Source: CAYXWM01 sp964468805
GTDB lineage: Bacteria > Bacillota > Clostridia > Lachnospirales > WRBF01
Direction: 5' to 3'
DNA: 27,603 nt
NCBI GenBank assembly: GCA_964468805.1
Contig: CAYXWM010000041.1
Location: forward strand, 1 to 27,603
The notes under the pieces were generated by a model, which ran no database searches, was not told the DNA's origin, and worked only from the letters and a program-made list of their open reading frames with translations. The position numbers and the translations under genes are program-made. Below are positions 8,093 through 14,314 of the stretch, in pieces (positions within the stretch are counted from its first letter, which is position 1; every line of letters starts with the position of its first letter).

Positions 8093-8725
8093 ATGAAGCT
8101 TAAATACGCCCTTTTAGGGTTATTAATGCTTTTGTGCGGCTGCTCTGCTCAAACGGTAATAGAACCGTCCGTTTACGAAAAGGTGCAAAAACAGCTTATT
8201 GCTATGGAATCCTATCGAAGCTTGGCCATAGTGGAGTACATATCAAACAAGGGCACAAACTCCTACGAAACTATGCAACACAGCAAAATCAGCGGAGAAT
8301 ACAGGGTTGAAGTTACCGGCCCGCAAAATGTGGCAGGGAATATCACTACCTTTGACGGTAAGACCATTTCTCAATTCAATACTCGCATAGCAGGCAAAAT
8401 TTCCATTGCCACCAAAGAAAATCAAGACCGCTCGGAAATTTTCGTTACCAGCTTTATAAAGAATTACGTTCGCTCCCAAGAAGTTTCCGTTTCCGTGGGC
8501 AATTTCGGTCAAGGTAAATGTACCGTTTTGGAAGCTATAATTCCCGGTAATCATCCCTATCTTGCCACCGAAAAATTATGGATAGACAATGATACTATGT
8601 TACCTGTTAAGCTGGTTATTTATGACCAAGACGGCAGTGAAAGAATAATTGTTACCTATGCCAACTTTGAATACAACGTTCCCTTGGAAGACAGTTTATT
8701 CACCGCAACCGAATCTCAATCATAG
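8093..8725 (+). CDS. GerS/LolA-like germination lipoprotein
   Basis: About 210 residues with a lipoprotein signal peptide: MKLKYALLGLLMLLCGC, with Cys17 as the likely lipidated residue. The rest is a LolA-type beta fold: SYRSLAIVEYISNKG, YRVEVTGPQNVAGNI, a central TTFDGKTISQFN, and a late LWIDNDTMLPVKLVIYDQDGSE that is typical of LolA-like carrier proteins. In spore formers this family includes GerS, which is needed for cortex hydrolysis during germination in Clostridioides difficile. The next gene is mazF, an order I recall for gerS-type genes, but alr is not between them here. The ATG at 8093 is chosen because GGAGGG lies 7 bases upstream; a TTG five codons earlier would overlap the ribosome site. 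Confidence 0.75.
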   Translation: MKLKYALLGLLMLLCGCSAQTVIEPSVYEKVQKQLIAMESYRSLAIVEYISNKGTNSYETMQHSKISGEYRVEVTGPQNVAGNITTFDGKTISQFNTRIAGKISIATKENQDRSEIFVTSFIKNYVRSQEVSVSVGNFGQGKCTVLEAIIPGNHPYLATEKLWIDNDTMLPVKLVIYDQDGSERIIVTYANFEYNVPLEDSLFTATESQS

Positions 8726-8751
8726 TCACGAACTTAAAAAGATATGCCCTT

Positions 8752-8795
8752 GAGGGAGAAAACCTTTTACTTCTGCAAAAAGGTTTTCTCCCTTA
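8752..8795 (+). terminator. Long hairpin after the lipoprotein gene
   Basis: AGGGAGAAAACCTTTT (8753-8768) pairs perfectly with AAAAGGTTTTCTCCCT (8778-8793), a 16-bp stem with a 9-base loop. No T-run follows directly. It is similar in style to the GGTGAAAACTTTTTC hairpins at 23066-23128 and 25647-25756 and may be a distant member of that repeat family. Confidence 0.55.
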
Positions 8796-9068
8796 AACTC
8801 CCTTGTAAAAAAGACGAATACAGAACCATTTTTTTAATATTTTACCGCTTATGGGTTATACTTAAATTATAACAAACCCACCGTCTAACCGTTTATGGAA
8901 CCCTTGTTTTCATACACCGAAATTTTCTGAAATGATTTTCAAAACTTTGTATATATTTGAACGCAACGGGAATACTATAGCTATAAAGCTGTAGAGAAAA
9001 TGCATTGTGACCGTTATGGTTACTGTATTTCCGCAGATAAAATTATTACTTTGCGGAGAGTGAAAAAT
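8796..9068. other. Region upstream of mazF where alr/antitoxin genes would be expected
   Basis: No frame here encodes an alanine racemase fragment or a MazE/EndoAI-like ribbon-helix-helix antitoxin. The sequence is AT-rich with no convincing promoter or repeat. Confidence 0.5.
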
Positions 9069-9419
9069 ATGATGGTTAGACGAGGTGACATATTTTACGC
9101 CGATTTAAGTCCCGTTAAGGGTTCTGAACAAGGTGGCGTACGGCCTGTTTTAATCGTCCAGAACGATGTTGGGAACAGGCACAGCCCTACAGTTATTTGT
9201 GCGGCCATCACATCCCAAATAAACAAGGCAAAATTGCCTACACATATTGAAATATCGTCAAAGCGTTGTAATATAGAAAAGGATTCGGTTGTACTTTTGG
9301 AACAAGTTCGAACCATTGACAAGGCTCGTTTGGAAGAAAAAATCTGCCGTATGGACGAAGAACTTATGAGAAAAGTTGATAAAGCCTTGCTTATAAGCCT
9401 AGGTTTGGTAAATACATAA
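9069..9419 (+). CDS. ndoA: MazF/EndoA (PemK) endoribonuclease toxin
   Basis: A sequence-specific mRNA endonuclease of 116 residues, the same length as Bacillus subtilis EndoA. MMVRRGDIFYADLSPVKGSE and QGGVRPVLIVQND are near-identical to the family core. With the start at 9069, the catalytic residues fall at Arg25 and Thr48, exactly as in the Bacillus enzyme, which supports this start. A ribosome site GCGGAGAG lies 8 bases upstream. All active-site elements are intact. The usual partner antitoxin gene is not adjacent: nothing resembling EndoAI is found in the 340 bases upstream. The antitoxin may be encoded elsewhere, or a non-coding RNA could take the role; the latter is speculation. Confidence 0.93.
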   Translation: MMVRRGDIFYADLSPVKGSEQGGVRPVLIVQNDVGNRHSPTVICAAITSQINKAKLPTHIEISSKRCNIEKDSVVLLEQVRTIDKARLEEKICRMDEELMRKVDKALLISLGLVNT

Positions 9420-9439
9420 GTAATACTAATCCTCACTAA

Positions 9440-9612
9440 AAAACATAGATATATTTGCGTCGCTGAGTGTGTGTACTAACATGAGGTTTTCCCAAAAAAG
9501 CCTGTGTGTAAACTCGTTTTAAGCAACCGCAAATATATCTGTTATTAATTGCGGATAAGTTTAGATTCTTAATATTGATTCGGTGAAGGCAAGTCTTTCA
9601 CTGAATTTTTTT
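9440..9612 (+). ncRNA. Candidate structured small RNA with its own terminator
   Basis: A 13-bp perfect stem AGATATATTTGCG (9447-9459) with CGCAAATATATCT (9528-9540) encloses GAGT/ACTC pairing (9465-9468 with 9512-9515). A 7-bp apical hairpin AGGTTTT/AAAAGCCT-type (9484-9503) lies inside. A linker follows, then an intrinsic terminator: a 10-bp stem ATTCGGTGAA/TTCACTGAAT with one G-U pair (9578-9587, 9597-9606) and seven T. No ORF of note. No clear promoter was found, so it could be the 3' end of the mazF transcript. It does not match 4.5S/SRP, tmRNA or RNase P motifs I know; 6S RNA cannot be excluded. Confidence 0.5.
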
Positions 9613-10205
9613 GTTTGTATTACGATGAAATTTAATTTCATACGGAAATTGTTCCGCTACCGTTTTTTTAATGCTAATTTATAAATTGGTCAGGCACCGG
9701 ATTCTGGTTATTTCATATTATAACAATACATAAACTCTACCCACCGAAACAGAAAAACGCCCGTGATTATTTCTTTAAGTATGTTTGTATGAAATTGCAA
9801 GGAGGTGAAGTTAACTAAGGTGTTTCGGGAGTAAGGTAAGTTTATGGATTAAGTAATTTGTTCGAGAACGGAAAAGACCGAAAAGCATTAACACAACAAG
9901 TCGAACTCTCCCTCAAAATCCCCAAATCTACATAATTCCGTTTCGGGTCGAAGGAAACGGAACAAAAGCAGGTACACTGATTATTTCCGGTCCCGGCTTA
10001 TTTCTGTAATTTCAAATATGCACGGCCCAAAGCATATTGAAATACGGATATAAAAAGGGATTGGCAAAAGCTCCGGCAAATGCAATGTTTATCCTACCCC
10101 TAACCCCGGCATTCATACCTTTCGTTTCGCCCGCGATGAAGTATGTTGCTTAGGTTACGGGAAAAACCGCTTAAAAAAGCGGTATATAAAACCCGAACGA
10201 AACTA
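9613..10205. other. Gene-poor, possibly transcribed region of unknown function
   Basis: About 600 bases with no acceptable gene, ending at a strong terminator. A perfect AAGGAGGTG (9799-9807) is followed by GTG AAG TTA ACT and a frame that stops after nine codons, so it looks like a leader peptide or a decayed gene. Hairpins: TTCCGTTT/AAACGGAA (9937-9962), TTTCA-ATATGC/GCATAT-TGAAA (10009-10043) and ACCGCTT/AAGCGGT (10165-10182). Short protein-like stretches in different frames (for example around 9850-9930 and 10035-10150) suggest either a degraded gene or chance. Structured RNA is the alternative. Confidence 0.4.
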
Positions 10206-10235
10206 CCCTCTTTTCCATGAAAAGAGGGCTTTTTT
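10206..10235 (+). terminator. Strong intrinsic terminator
   Basis: CCCTCTTTT (10206-10214) pairs with AAAAGAGGG (10220-10228) across a 5-base loop, then C and six T. It closes whatever is transcribed from the preceding gene-poor region. Confidence 0.9.
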
Positions 10236-10474
10236 GGTGTCAATAAAAAATTCTTTCTTCAAATTTCAGGGACTTCCTAATTTAAAAGGTCAGAAAAGCA
10301 CTCATATGAATATCAACGCAAATACCGGCATATACTTTAGTATTGAAAATTTTTATGTCAATTTACGTAAGTTGCTCACAGTTCGGCAATTTTCGTATAT
10401 GGTTTTTAAAGAAAAAAGATTCAACCTTCTTGAAGCAGAAGATTTAGCCGTAACCGGTATACAGGGGGTTTTGT

Positions 10475-10732
10475 ATGATTAGGATTTACGAGTTGCGTCA
10501 AAAGGAGGTAATCAACACCATAGACGGCACCCGATTTGGGTTTGTATGCGATATGGAAGTTGACGAGGAGCAAGGAAGGATTACAAAAATAATCGTGGCC
10601 TGCCCGGGCAAAGTTTTCGGAATATTCGGCAGGGAGCAAGAGTATCAAATACCCTGGCAAAACATAAAACGCATAGGTCCGGATATTATTTTGGTTGAAG
10701 CAGACCCCACGCTTGTATTGGTAAACTGTTAA
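10475..10732 (+). CDS. ylmC: YlmC/YmxH-family sporulation protein (PRC-barrel)
   Basis: An 85-residue PRC-barrel-type beta protein: an N-terminal IRIYELRQKEVINTIDGTRF matches the YlmC/YmxH family (LR.KEVIN..DG..LG). The family GRI..I.VPG..K.FG.FG pattern is present as GRITKIIVACPGKVFGIFG, followed by the W..I.RIG.D.ILV segment. Members are linked to sporulation in Firmicutes, but their molecular role is unclear. ATG at 10475 has AGGGGG upstream. It seems to be a single-gene unit; a consensus promoter for mtaB begins 8 bases after its stop. Confidence 0.9.
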   Translation: MIRIYELRQKEVINTIDGTRFGFVCDMEVDEEQGRITKIIVACPGKVFGIFGREQEYQIPWQNIKRIGPDIILVEADPTLVLVNC

Positions 10733-10739
10733 ATCTCCC

Positions 10740-10768
10740 TTGACTAAAAGGAAAATATAGCCTATAAT
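10740..10768 (+). promoter_or_regulatory. SigA-type promoter for mtaB
   Basis: TTGACT (10740-10745), a 17-base spacer and TATAAT (10763-10768). The leader to the mtaB start is about 125 bases and contains an imperfect hairpin at 10838-10874. Confidence 0.82.
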
Positions 10769-10837
10769 TAACCAAAAGAATAGAGAAACATAATGAAATT
10801 TCGAGACGAAATCCGGTTTCGCAACCGATTTACCCGG

Positions 10838-10874
10838 GGCGTGTCTGAAAACCTGATATTTTTCCGGACACACC
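10838..10874 (+). other. Hairpin in the mtaB leader
   Basis: GGCGTGTCTGAAAA (10838-10851) pairs with TTTTCCGGACACACC (10860-10874) with one mismatch, one G-U pair and a bulge. There is no T-run, so it is not a simple terminator. It ends 27 bases before the mtaB start and could affect translation or mRNA stability. Confidence 0.4.
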
Positions 10875-10901
10875 CTAAGATTTATATTTAAGGAAAGATC
10901 G

Positions 10902-12230
10902 ATGAATAATTTACGTAGCGTTGCTGTGGCAACTTTGGGCTGTAAGGTTAACTCATATGATACTGAAGCAATGCTTGAGCTGTTGAAAGCCAAAGGATAC
11001 GAAATCAAAGAGTTTGGCGACTTTGCCGATGTTTATATTATAAATACCTGCACCGTAACCAATGTGGCGGATAAAAAATCCCGCCAATTAATACGCCGAG
11101 CAAAGGCGTCCAATCCGGACAGCATTATCGTTGTGGCGGGCTGTTATGCACAGGTAGCACCCGGCGAAATTGAAGGCATGGAGGGTGTAAACCTGATTTT
11201 GGGTACGGTTGACCGTTCCAAAATAGTGGAGGAACTGGAGCAATACAGCCGGGAACAGGGCATAGTCAACAAGGTTTCGGACATTAAAGAAACCAAAGCC
11301 TTTGAAACCCTTAACCCCTCCGCTCAAAACAGAACCCGAGCCTTTTTCAAAATCCAAGAGGGTTGCAACCAATTTTGCTCCTACTGTATCATCCCTTATG
11401 CAAGAGGAACCGTCAGAAGCCGTAAACCGGAAGAAGTTGTTGAGGGCGTAAAAAAGCTTGTAGATAACGGGTATAAAGAAGTTGTACCGGTTGGTATACA
11501 CATAGCTTCATATGGGAAAGATTTAGTTGATACTGATTTGCTTTCGCTTTTATATAAAATTCACGAGATTTCCGGTCTTAACAGGATACGTCTAAGCTCC
11601 GTTGACCCAAGATTGATTACAGAAGAATTTGTGGAGCATTTAAGCCGCTTACCCAAGTTTTGCGACCATTTTCACCTTTCGTTGCAATCAGGCTCCGACC
11701 GTATTCTTAAATTGATGAACCGAAAATATACCGCCGACGATTATGCACAAAAAGTTGAGCTTTTACGAAAGGCATACCCCCAACTTTCTCTTACCACGGA
11801 CATTATAGTCGGCTTTCCCTCGGAAACCGATCTTGACTTTCAAGAAACTTATGATTTTGTAAAAAGGGTTTCTTTTTCTAAGGTTCACGTTTTTCCCTAT
11901 TCTCCTAAAAAGGGTACTCCTGCGGCTTCCTTCCCTAAACAGATTCCCAAGCATATCAAGGAAGAGCGTTGCAACAAGCTTATTAAACTCAGCAATCAAC
12001 TTGCAGCGGATTTTATGGGCACCTTTGTGGGAAAAGTTGTTGAGGTATTGTTTGAAAGCTCCCTCGGTAACGGGATTTATGAAGGATTGTCCACCAATTA
12101 TATAACCGTGAAAGCCCAATCAGAAGCAGATGTTATTAATTCTGTGTTGCCCGTGAGAATTACCCGGATTGAAGACGGATATGCGTTTGGCGAAATTTTA
12201 TCTGTTTTGAAGCTGTCCGATTTATTTTAA
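10902..12230 (+). CDS. mtaB: MtaB, tRNA ms2t6A37 methylthiotransferase
   Basis: A radical-SAM methylthiotransferase that adds a methylthio group to t6A37 in ANN-decoding tRNAs. It is 442 residues, a normal length. The N-terminal MTTase (UPF0004) domain holds its [4Fe-4S] ligands at Cys14, Cys50 and Cys81. The radical-SAM CxxxCxxC motif GCNQFCSYC gives Cys155, Cys159 and Cys162. The middle FHLSLQSGSDRILKLMNRKY is the classical SAM-binding region, and a C-terminal TRAM-like stretch ends near 435. GIHIASYGKD instead of GQN favours MtaB over MiaB. ATG at 10902 has AAGGAAAG upstream. It is transcribed from the promoter at 10740. Confidence 0.95.
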   Translation: MNNLRSVAVATLGCKVNSYDTEAMLELLKAKGYEIKEFGDFADVYIINTCTVTNVADKKSRQLIRRAKASNPDSIIVVAGCYAQVAPGEIEGMEGVNLILGTVDRSKIVEELEQYSREQGIVNKVSDIKETKAFETLNPSAQNRTRAFFKIQEGCNQFCSYCIIPYARGTVRSRKPEEVVEGVKKLVDNGYKEVVPVGIHIASYGKDLVDTDLLSLLYKIHEISGLNRIRLSSVDPRLITEEFVEHLSRLPKFCDHFHLSLQSGSDRILKLMNRKYTADDYAQKVELLRKAYPQLSLTTDIIVGFPSETDLDFQETYDFVKRVSFSKVHVFPYSPKKGTPAASFPKQIPKHIKEERCNKLIKLSNQLAADFMGTFVGKVVEVLFESSLGNGIYEGLSTNYITVKAQSEADVINSVLPVRITRIEDGYAFGEILSVLKLSDLF

Positions 12231-12260
12231 ATATAGGCTGTAAAATTTTCCTTGCAGTTA

Positions 12261-12317
12261 AAGCTTATCCCAATTAAGTTATAAGATATTTTCCGTATTT
12301 TAGCTTGGGAATAGGCT
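12261..12317 (+). other. Imperfect inverted repeat between mtaB and ireB
   Basis: AAGCTTATCCCAA (12261-12273) can pair with TTGGGAATAGGCT (12305-12317), with one bulge and a G-U pair. It may be the mtaB transcript end or part of the ireB leader; there is no T-run. Confidence 0.3.
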
Positions 12318-12374
12318 CTAAGTGAACCGAACGTCCGAAAATAGGACAGGTTTAGGTTTGGGAGTGAGACTGAT

Positions 12375-12641
12375 ATGAAAAACAGAGACTTTTCCGAGAC
12401 CCAAAAAATCTCCGAGCTTGATAAAATCGCCGTAAGCGAGGCCAAGGATATACTTTCCAAGGTTTATAACGCTTTGACAGAAAAGGGCTACAACCCTGTA
12501 AATCAAATTGTGGGCTATATACTTTCCGGCGACCCTACTTATATAACCAGCCACAATAATGCACGCAGTTTAATCGGCCGTTTGGAACGAGACGAACTGT
12601 TGGAAGAAATTTTGGTTTATTATATTAAGAGGTTTATGTGA
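12375..12641 (+). CDS. ireB: IreB regulatory phosphoprotein (UPF0297/DUF965)
   Basis: An 88-residue protein with the hallmark core KGYNPVNQIVGYILSGDPTY and ITSHNNARSLIGRLERDELL. In Enterococcus, IreB is phosphorylated on N-terminal threonines by the PASTA kinase IreK and controls cephalosporin resistance; homologues are widespread. The N-terminus here (MKNRDFSETQKISELD) has a single threonine, so the phosphorylation pattern may differ. It heads the ireB-ruvX-DUF1292 cluster, the same order as yrzL-yrrK-yrzB in Bacillus subtilis. Its TGA overlaps the ruvX ATG (TGATG), indicating coupling. Confidence 0.95.
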   Translation: MKNRDFSETQKISELDKIAVSEAKDILSKVYNALTEKGYNPVNQIVGYILSGDPTYITSHNNARSLIGRLERDELLEEILVYYIKRFM

Positions 12642-13078
12642 TGAGCTTTCCGGGCATTATGGCCCTGGATTACGGCGACAAAACCATAGGGGTTGCGGTT
12701 AGCGATGCCTTGGGCATTACTGCACAGGGTGTTTGCGTTATAGAAAGAGAAGGCCCAAACAGCTTTAAAAAAAGTTTGGCTCAACTGAAAGAAATAATCA
12801 AGGAACACAGCATCGAGACCATAGTTCTGGGCTATCCCAAAAATCTAAACGGAACCGAATCCACCCGTTGCGTTTTGACTCAAGAATTCGCCGAAAGGCT
12901 CAAGCGTAATTTTAAAAAAATTCCTGTAGTCCTGTGGGACGAGCGTTACTCTACCATGGGGGCCGACCGTGCATTGGAACATCTGTCCAAAGCAAAACGT
13001 GACCGTGTTATCGATGAAATTGCGGCTGTTTATATACTTCAAGCCTATCTTGAATTTTTGAAAATGCAAGTTCAATGA
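12641..13078 (+). CDS. ruvX: RuvX/YqgF Holliday-junction resolvase-like nuclease
   Basis: A 145-residue RNase H-fold protein. Conserved motifs: MALDYGDKTIGVAVSD (acidic first strand), IVLGYPKNLNGTES, LWDERYSTMGADRAL and KRDRVIDEIAAVYILQAYL, which ends in the final catalytic Asp/Ala-Ala region. YqgF proteins act in 16S rRNA 5' maturation and possibly junction resolution. ATG at 12641 overlaps the ireB stop by one base and has AAGAGG 8 bases upstream; an in-frame GTG one codon earlier is the alternative start. Confidence 0.93.
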   Translation: MSFPGIMALDYGDKTIGVAVSDALGITAQGVCVIEREGPNSFKKSLAQLKEIIKEHSIETIVLGYPKNLNGTESTRCVLTQEFAERLKRNFKKIPVVLWDERYSTMGADRALEHLSKAKRDRVIDEIAAVYILQAYLEFLKMQVQ

Positions 13079-13219
13079 AATTAGGCAGCATTCTAATTTC
13101 TGTGAGCTTTTATAAATCTGTCCCTCTTTGTACTTTTCAGCAAATTGGGAATAAATAATTCCAACGGAATTTAATTCGCTAAGCGAATTTGAAAAATAAA
13201 ATAAATGAGGTGTTTTGAC

Positions 13220-13525
13220 TTGTCAGACAATTTTAACATTAACGACGATATGGATAACGAAACAGTGGAAACCATTATTATGACCGATGAAAACGGCGAA
13301 GACGTGGAATTTGTAATAGTAGACCAAGTAACCATGGACGGCAATAACTATATCTTGGTTGTGGAAAGCGAATACATTGATGATGTGGACGCAGAAGCGG
13401 AAATCCTCAAAGAAGTATCCCAAGAAGGCGAAGACTCCGTTTACGAAGTTATCGAAGATGACGAGGAATTTGAAAGAGTTGCGGAATTATTCTCGGATAA
13501 TGACGAATACGATATTGAAGTTTAA
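13220..13525 (+). CDS. yrzB: DUF1292 protein (YrzB-like)
   Basis: A very acidic protein of about 101 residues. The core TIIMTDENGEDVEFVIVDQV followed by GNNYILVVESEYIDD is the DUF1292 signature. YrzB-type proteins have no settled function; the conserved neighbourhood with ireB and ruvX is the main clue. The TTG at 13220 is preferred because TGAGGTG lies 7 bases upstream; the ATG at 13205 overlaps that site and has none of its own. A 126-base gap with AT-rich hairpins separates it from ruvX, and a terminator follows. Confidence 0.85.
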   Translation: MSDNFNINDDMDNETVETIIMTDENGEDVEFVIVDQVTMDGNNYILVVESEYIDDVDAEAEILKEVSQEGEDSVYEVIEDDEEFERVAELFSDNDEYDIEV

Positions 13526-13544
13526 TTTAACTTTGCGTTATTTC

Positions 13545-13573
13545 AAAACATTCCCATTCGGCGGAATGTTTTT
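13545..13573 (+). terminator. Intrinsic terminator of the ireB-ruvX-yrzB cluster
   Basis: AAAACATTCC (13545-13554) pairs with GGAATGTTTT (13563-13572) over an 8-base loop and continues into T. It lies 20 bases after the DUF1292 stop. Confidence 0.85.
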
Positions 13574-13744
13574 GGTTTGTAAATGAGTTATTTTTTCCGA
13601 CCCTTAAATAACCGGAAGAATTTAATAATTTTTCTTTATCAGTAAAATAAATTCTTTATTGCCGGTTAACGTATAATAAACTTAATTAATATTATACTTA
13701 AATGCCGGTTATGTAATCGGTTTAAGTATAAGCTCCTTTTTGCT

Positions 13745-14039
13745 GTGCTCAAAAATCCCGGAAGATCTCTTGGGATTATTGCAGGGATTACAATACTTAT
13801 GTTTATACAGGTTATGTCTAAAACACCGGCTTGTGTTTTTTTGGACTTACCCGGCCATATGTTTAACATATTTCAATATTTTAAATATATATGATATTAG
13901 GCATGAATTTATTTTTTTGGGTGCAGTAATTGCGATTCTGTTTCTTTTTCCGGTGTTATTCGGATTATATGGACCGGTAAGGCGTTATTCGGTTTTAGAA
14001 AACTTTCTTTCAAAACAGTATTCTATACGCTTTTGTTAG
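13745..14039 (+). pseudogene. Frameshifted small membrane protein gene
   Basis: From GTG 13745, one frame reads VLKNPGRSLGIIAGITILMF, then QVMSKTPA, and ends at TGA 13892-13894 after FNIFQYFKYI. The frame one base ahead continues as DIRHEFIFLGAVIAILFLF, then PVLFGLYGPVRRYSVLENF, to TAG 14037-14039. Joined, this gives about 98 residues with two membrane segments and charged loops, which is more protein-like than either frame alone. No ribosome site precedes the GTG and the true start may be lost. Family not recognised. It could be chance, but two hydrophobic helices meeting at one shift point suggest a decayed gene. Confidence 0.45.
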
Positions 14040-14053
14040 GATAAGTTTATTAA

Positions 14054-14153
14054 TATACTAATTCCATATAAGATGAAGGACAAAAATAGTCGTTTTTTCC
14101 TTGAATCGTTGGAAAAAGTCTATTTGTCCTCTGTTTAAAACGGAATCAGTATA
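14054..14153 (+). repeat. Palindromic repeat family 3, best-preserved copy (MITE-like)
   Basis: The ends TATACTAATTCC (14054-14065) and GGAATCAGTATA (14142-14153) are inverted repeats with one mismatch. Inside, AAGGACAA and TTGTCCTC-TGTTT are also opposed. The 17-mer TTGTCCTCTGTTTAAAA (14124-14140) recurs exactly, inverted, at 19073-19089. It lies between the broken gene and rnjA. Confidence 0.75.
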
Positions 14154-14180
14154 ATACAGAACTTTAGATAATATTCGCCG

Positions 14181-14206
14181 GTTTTTGCATGAAACCATGC
14201 AAAAAC
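14181..14206 (+). other. Hairpin in the rnjA leader
   Basis: GTTTTTGCATG (14181-14191) pairs perfectly with CATGCAAAAAC (14196-14206) over a 4-base loop. There is no T-run. It lies about 110 bases before rnjA and could be a processing or stability element. Confidence 0.4.
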
Positions 14207-14314
14207 GTACTCACAACGTGAAAATTCCTTGGGAATTTATTTGACCGGGTTAAACTTACGTTAAATAAGGGGTGGTTATAATCAAAACTGAAAGATTAAA
14301 GAGGTGTTCATTTT

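Noticed and set aside
9670..9715. SRP RNA-like GGTCAGG...CCGG stretch
   Set aside because: The GGAAGGAAGCAGCC half of the SRP core and the long flanking helix are missing.
10234..10482. Open frame of 82 codons before ylmC
   Set aside because: It starts inside the intrinsic terminator, has no ribosome site, overlaps ylmC and has no recognisable protein features; the frame is open by chance.
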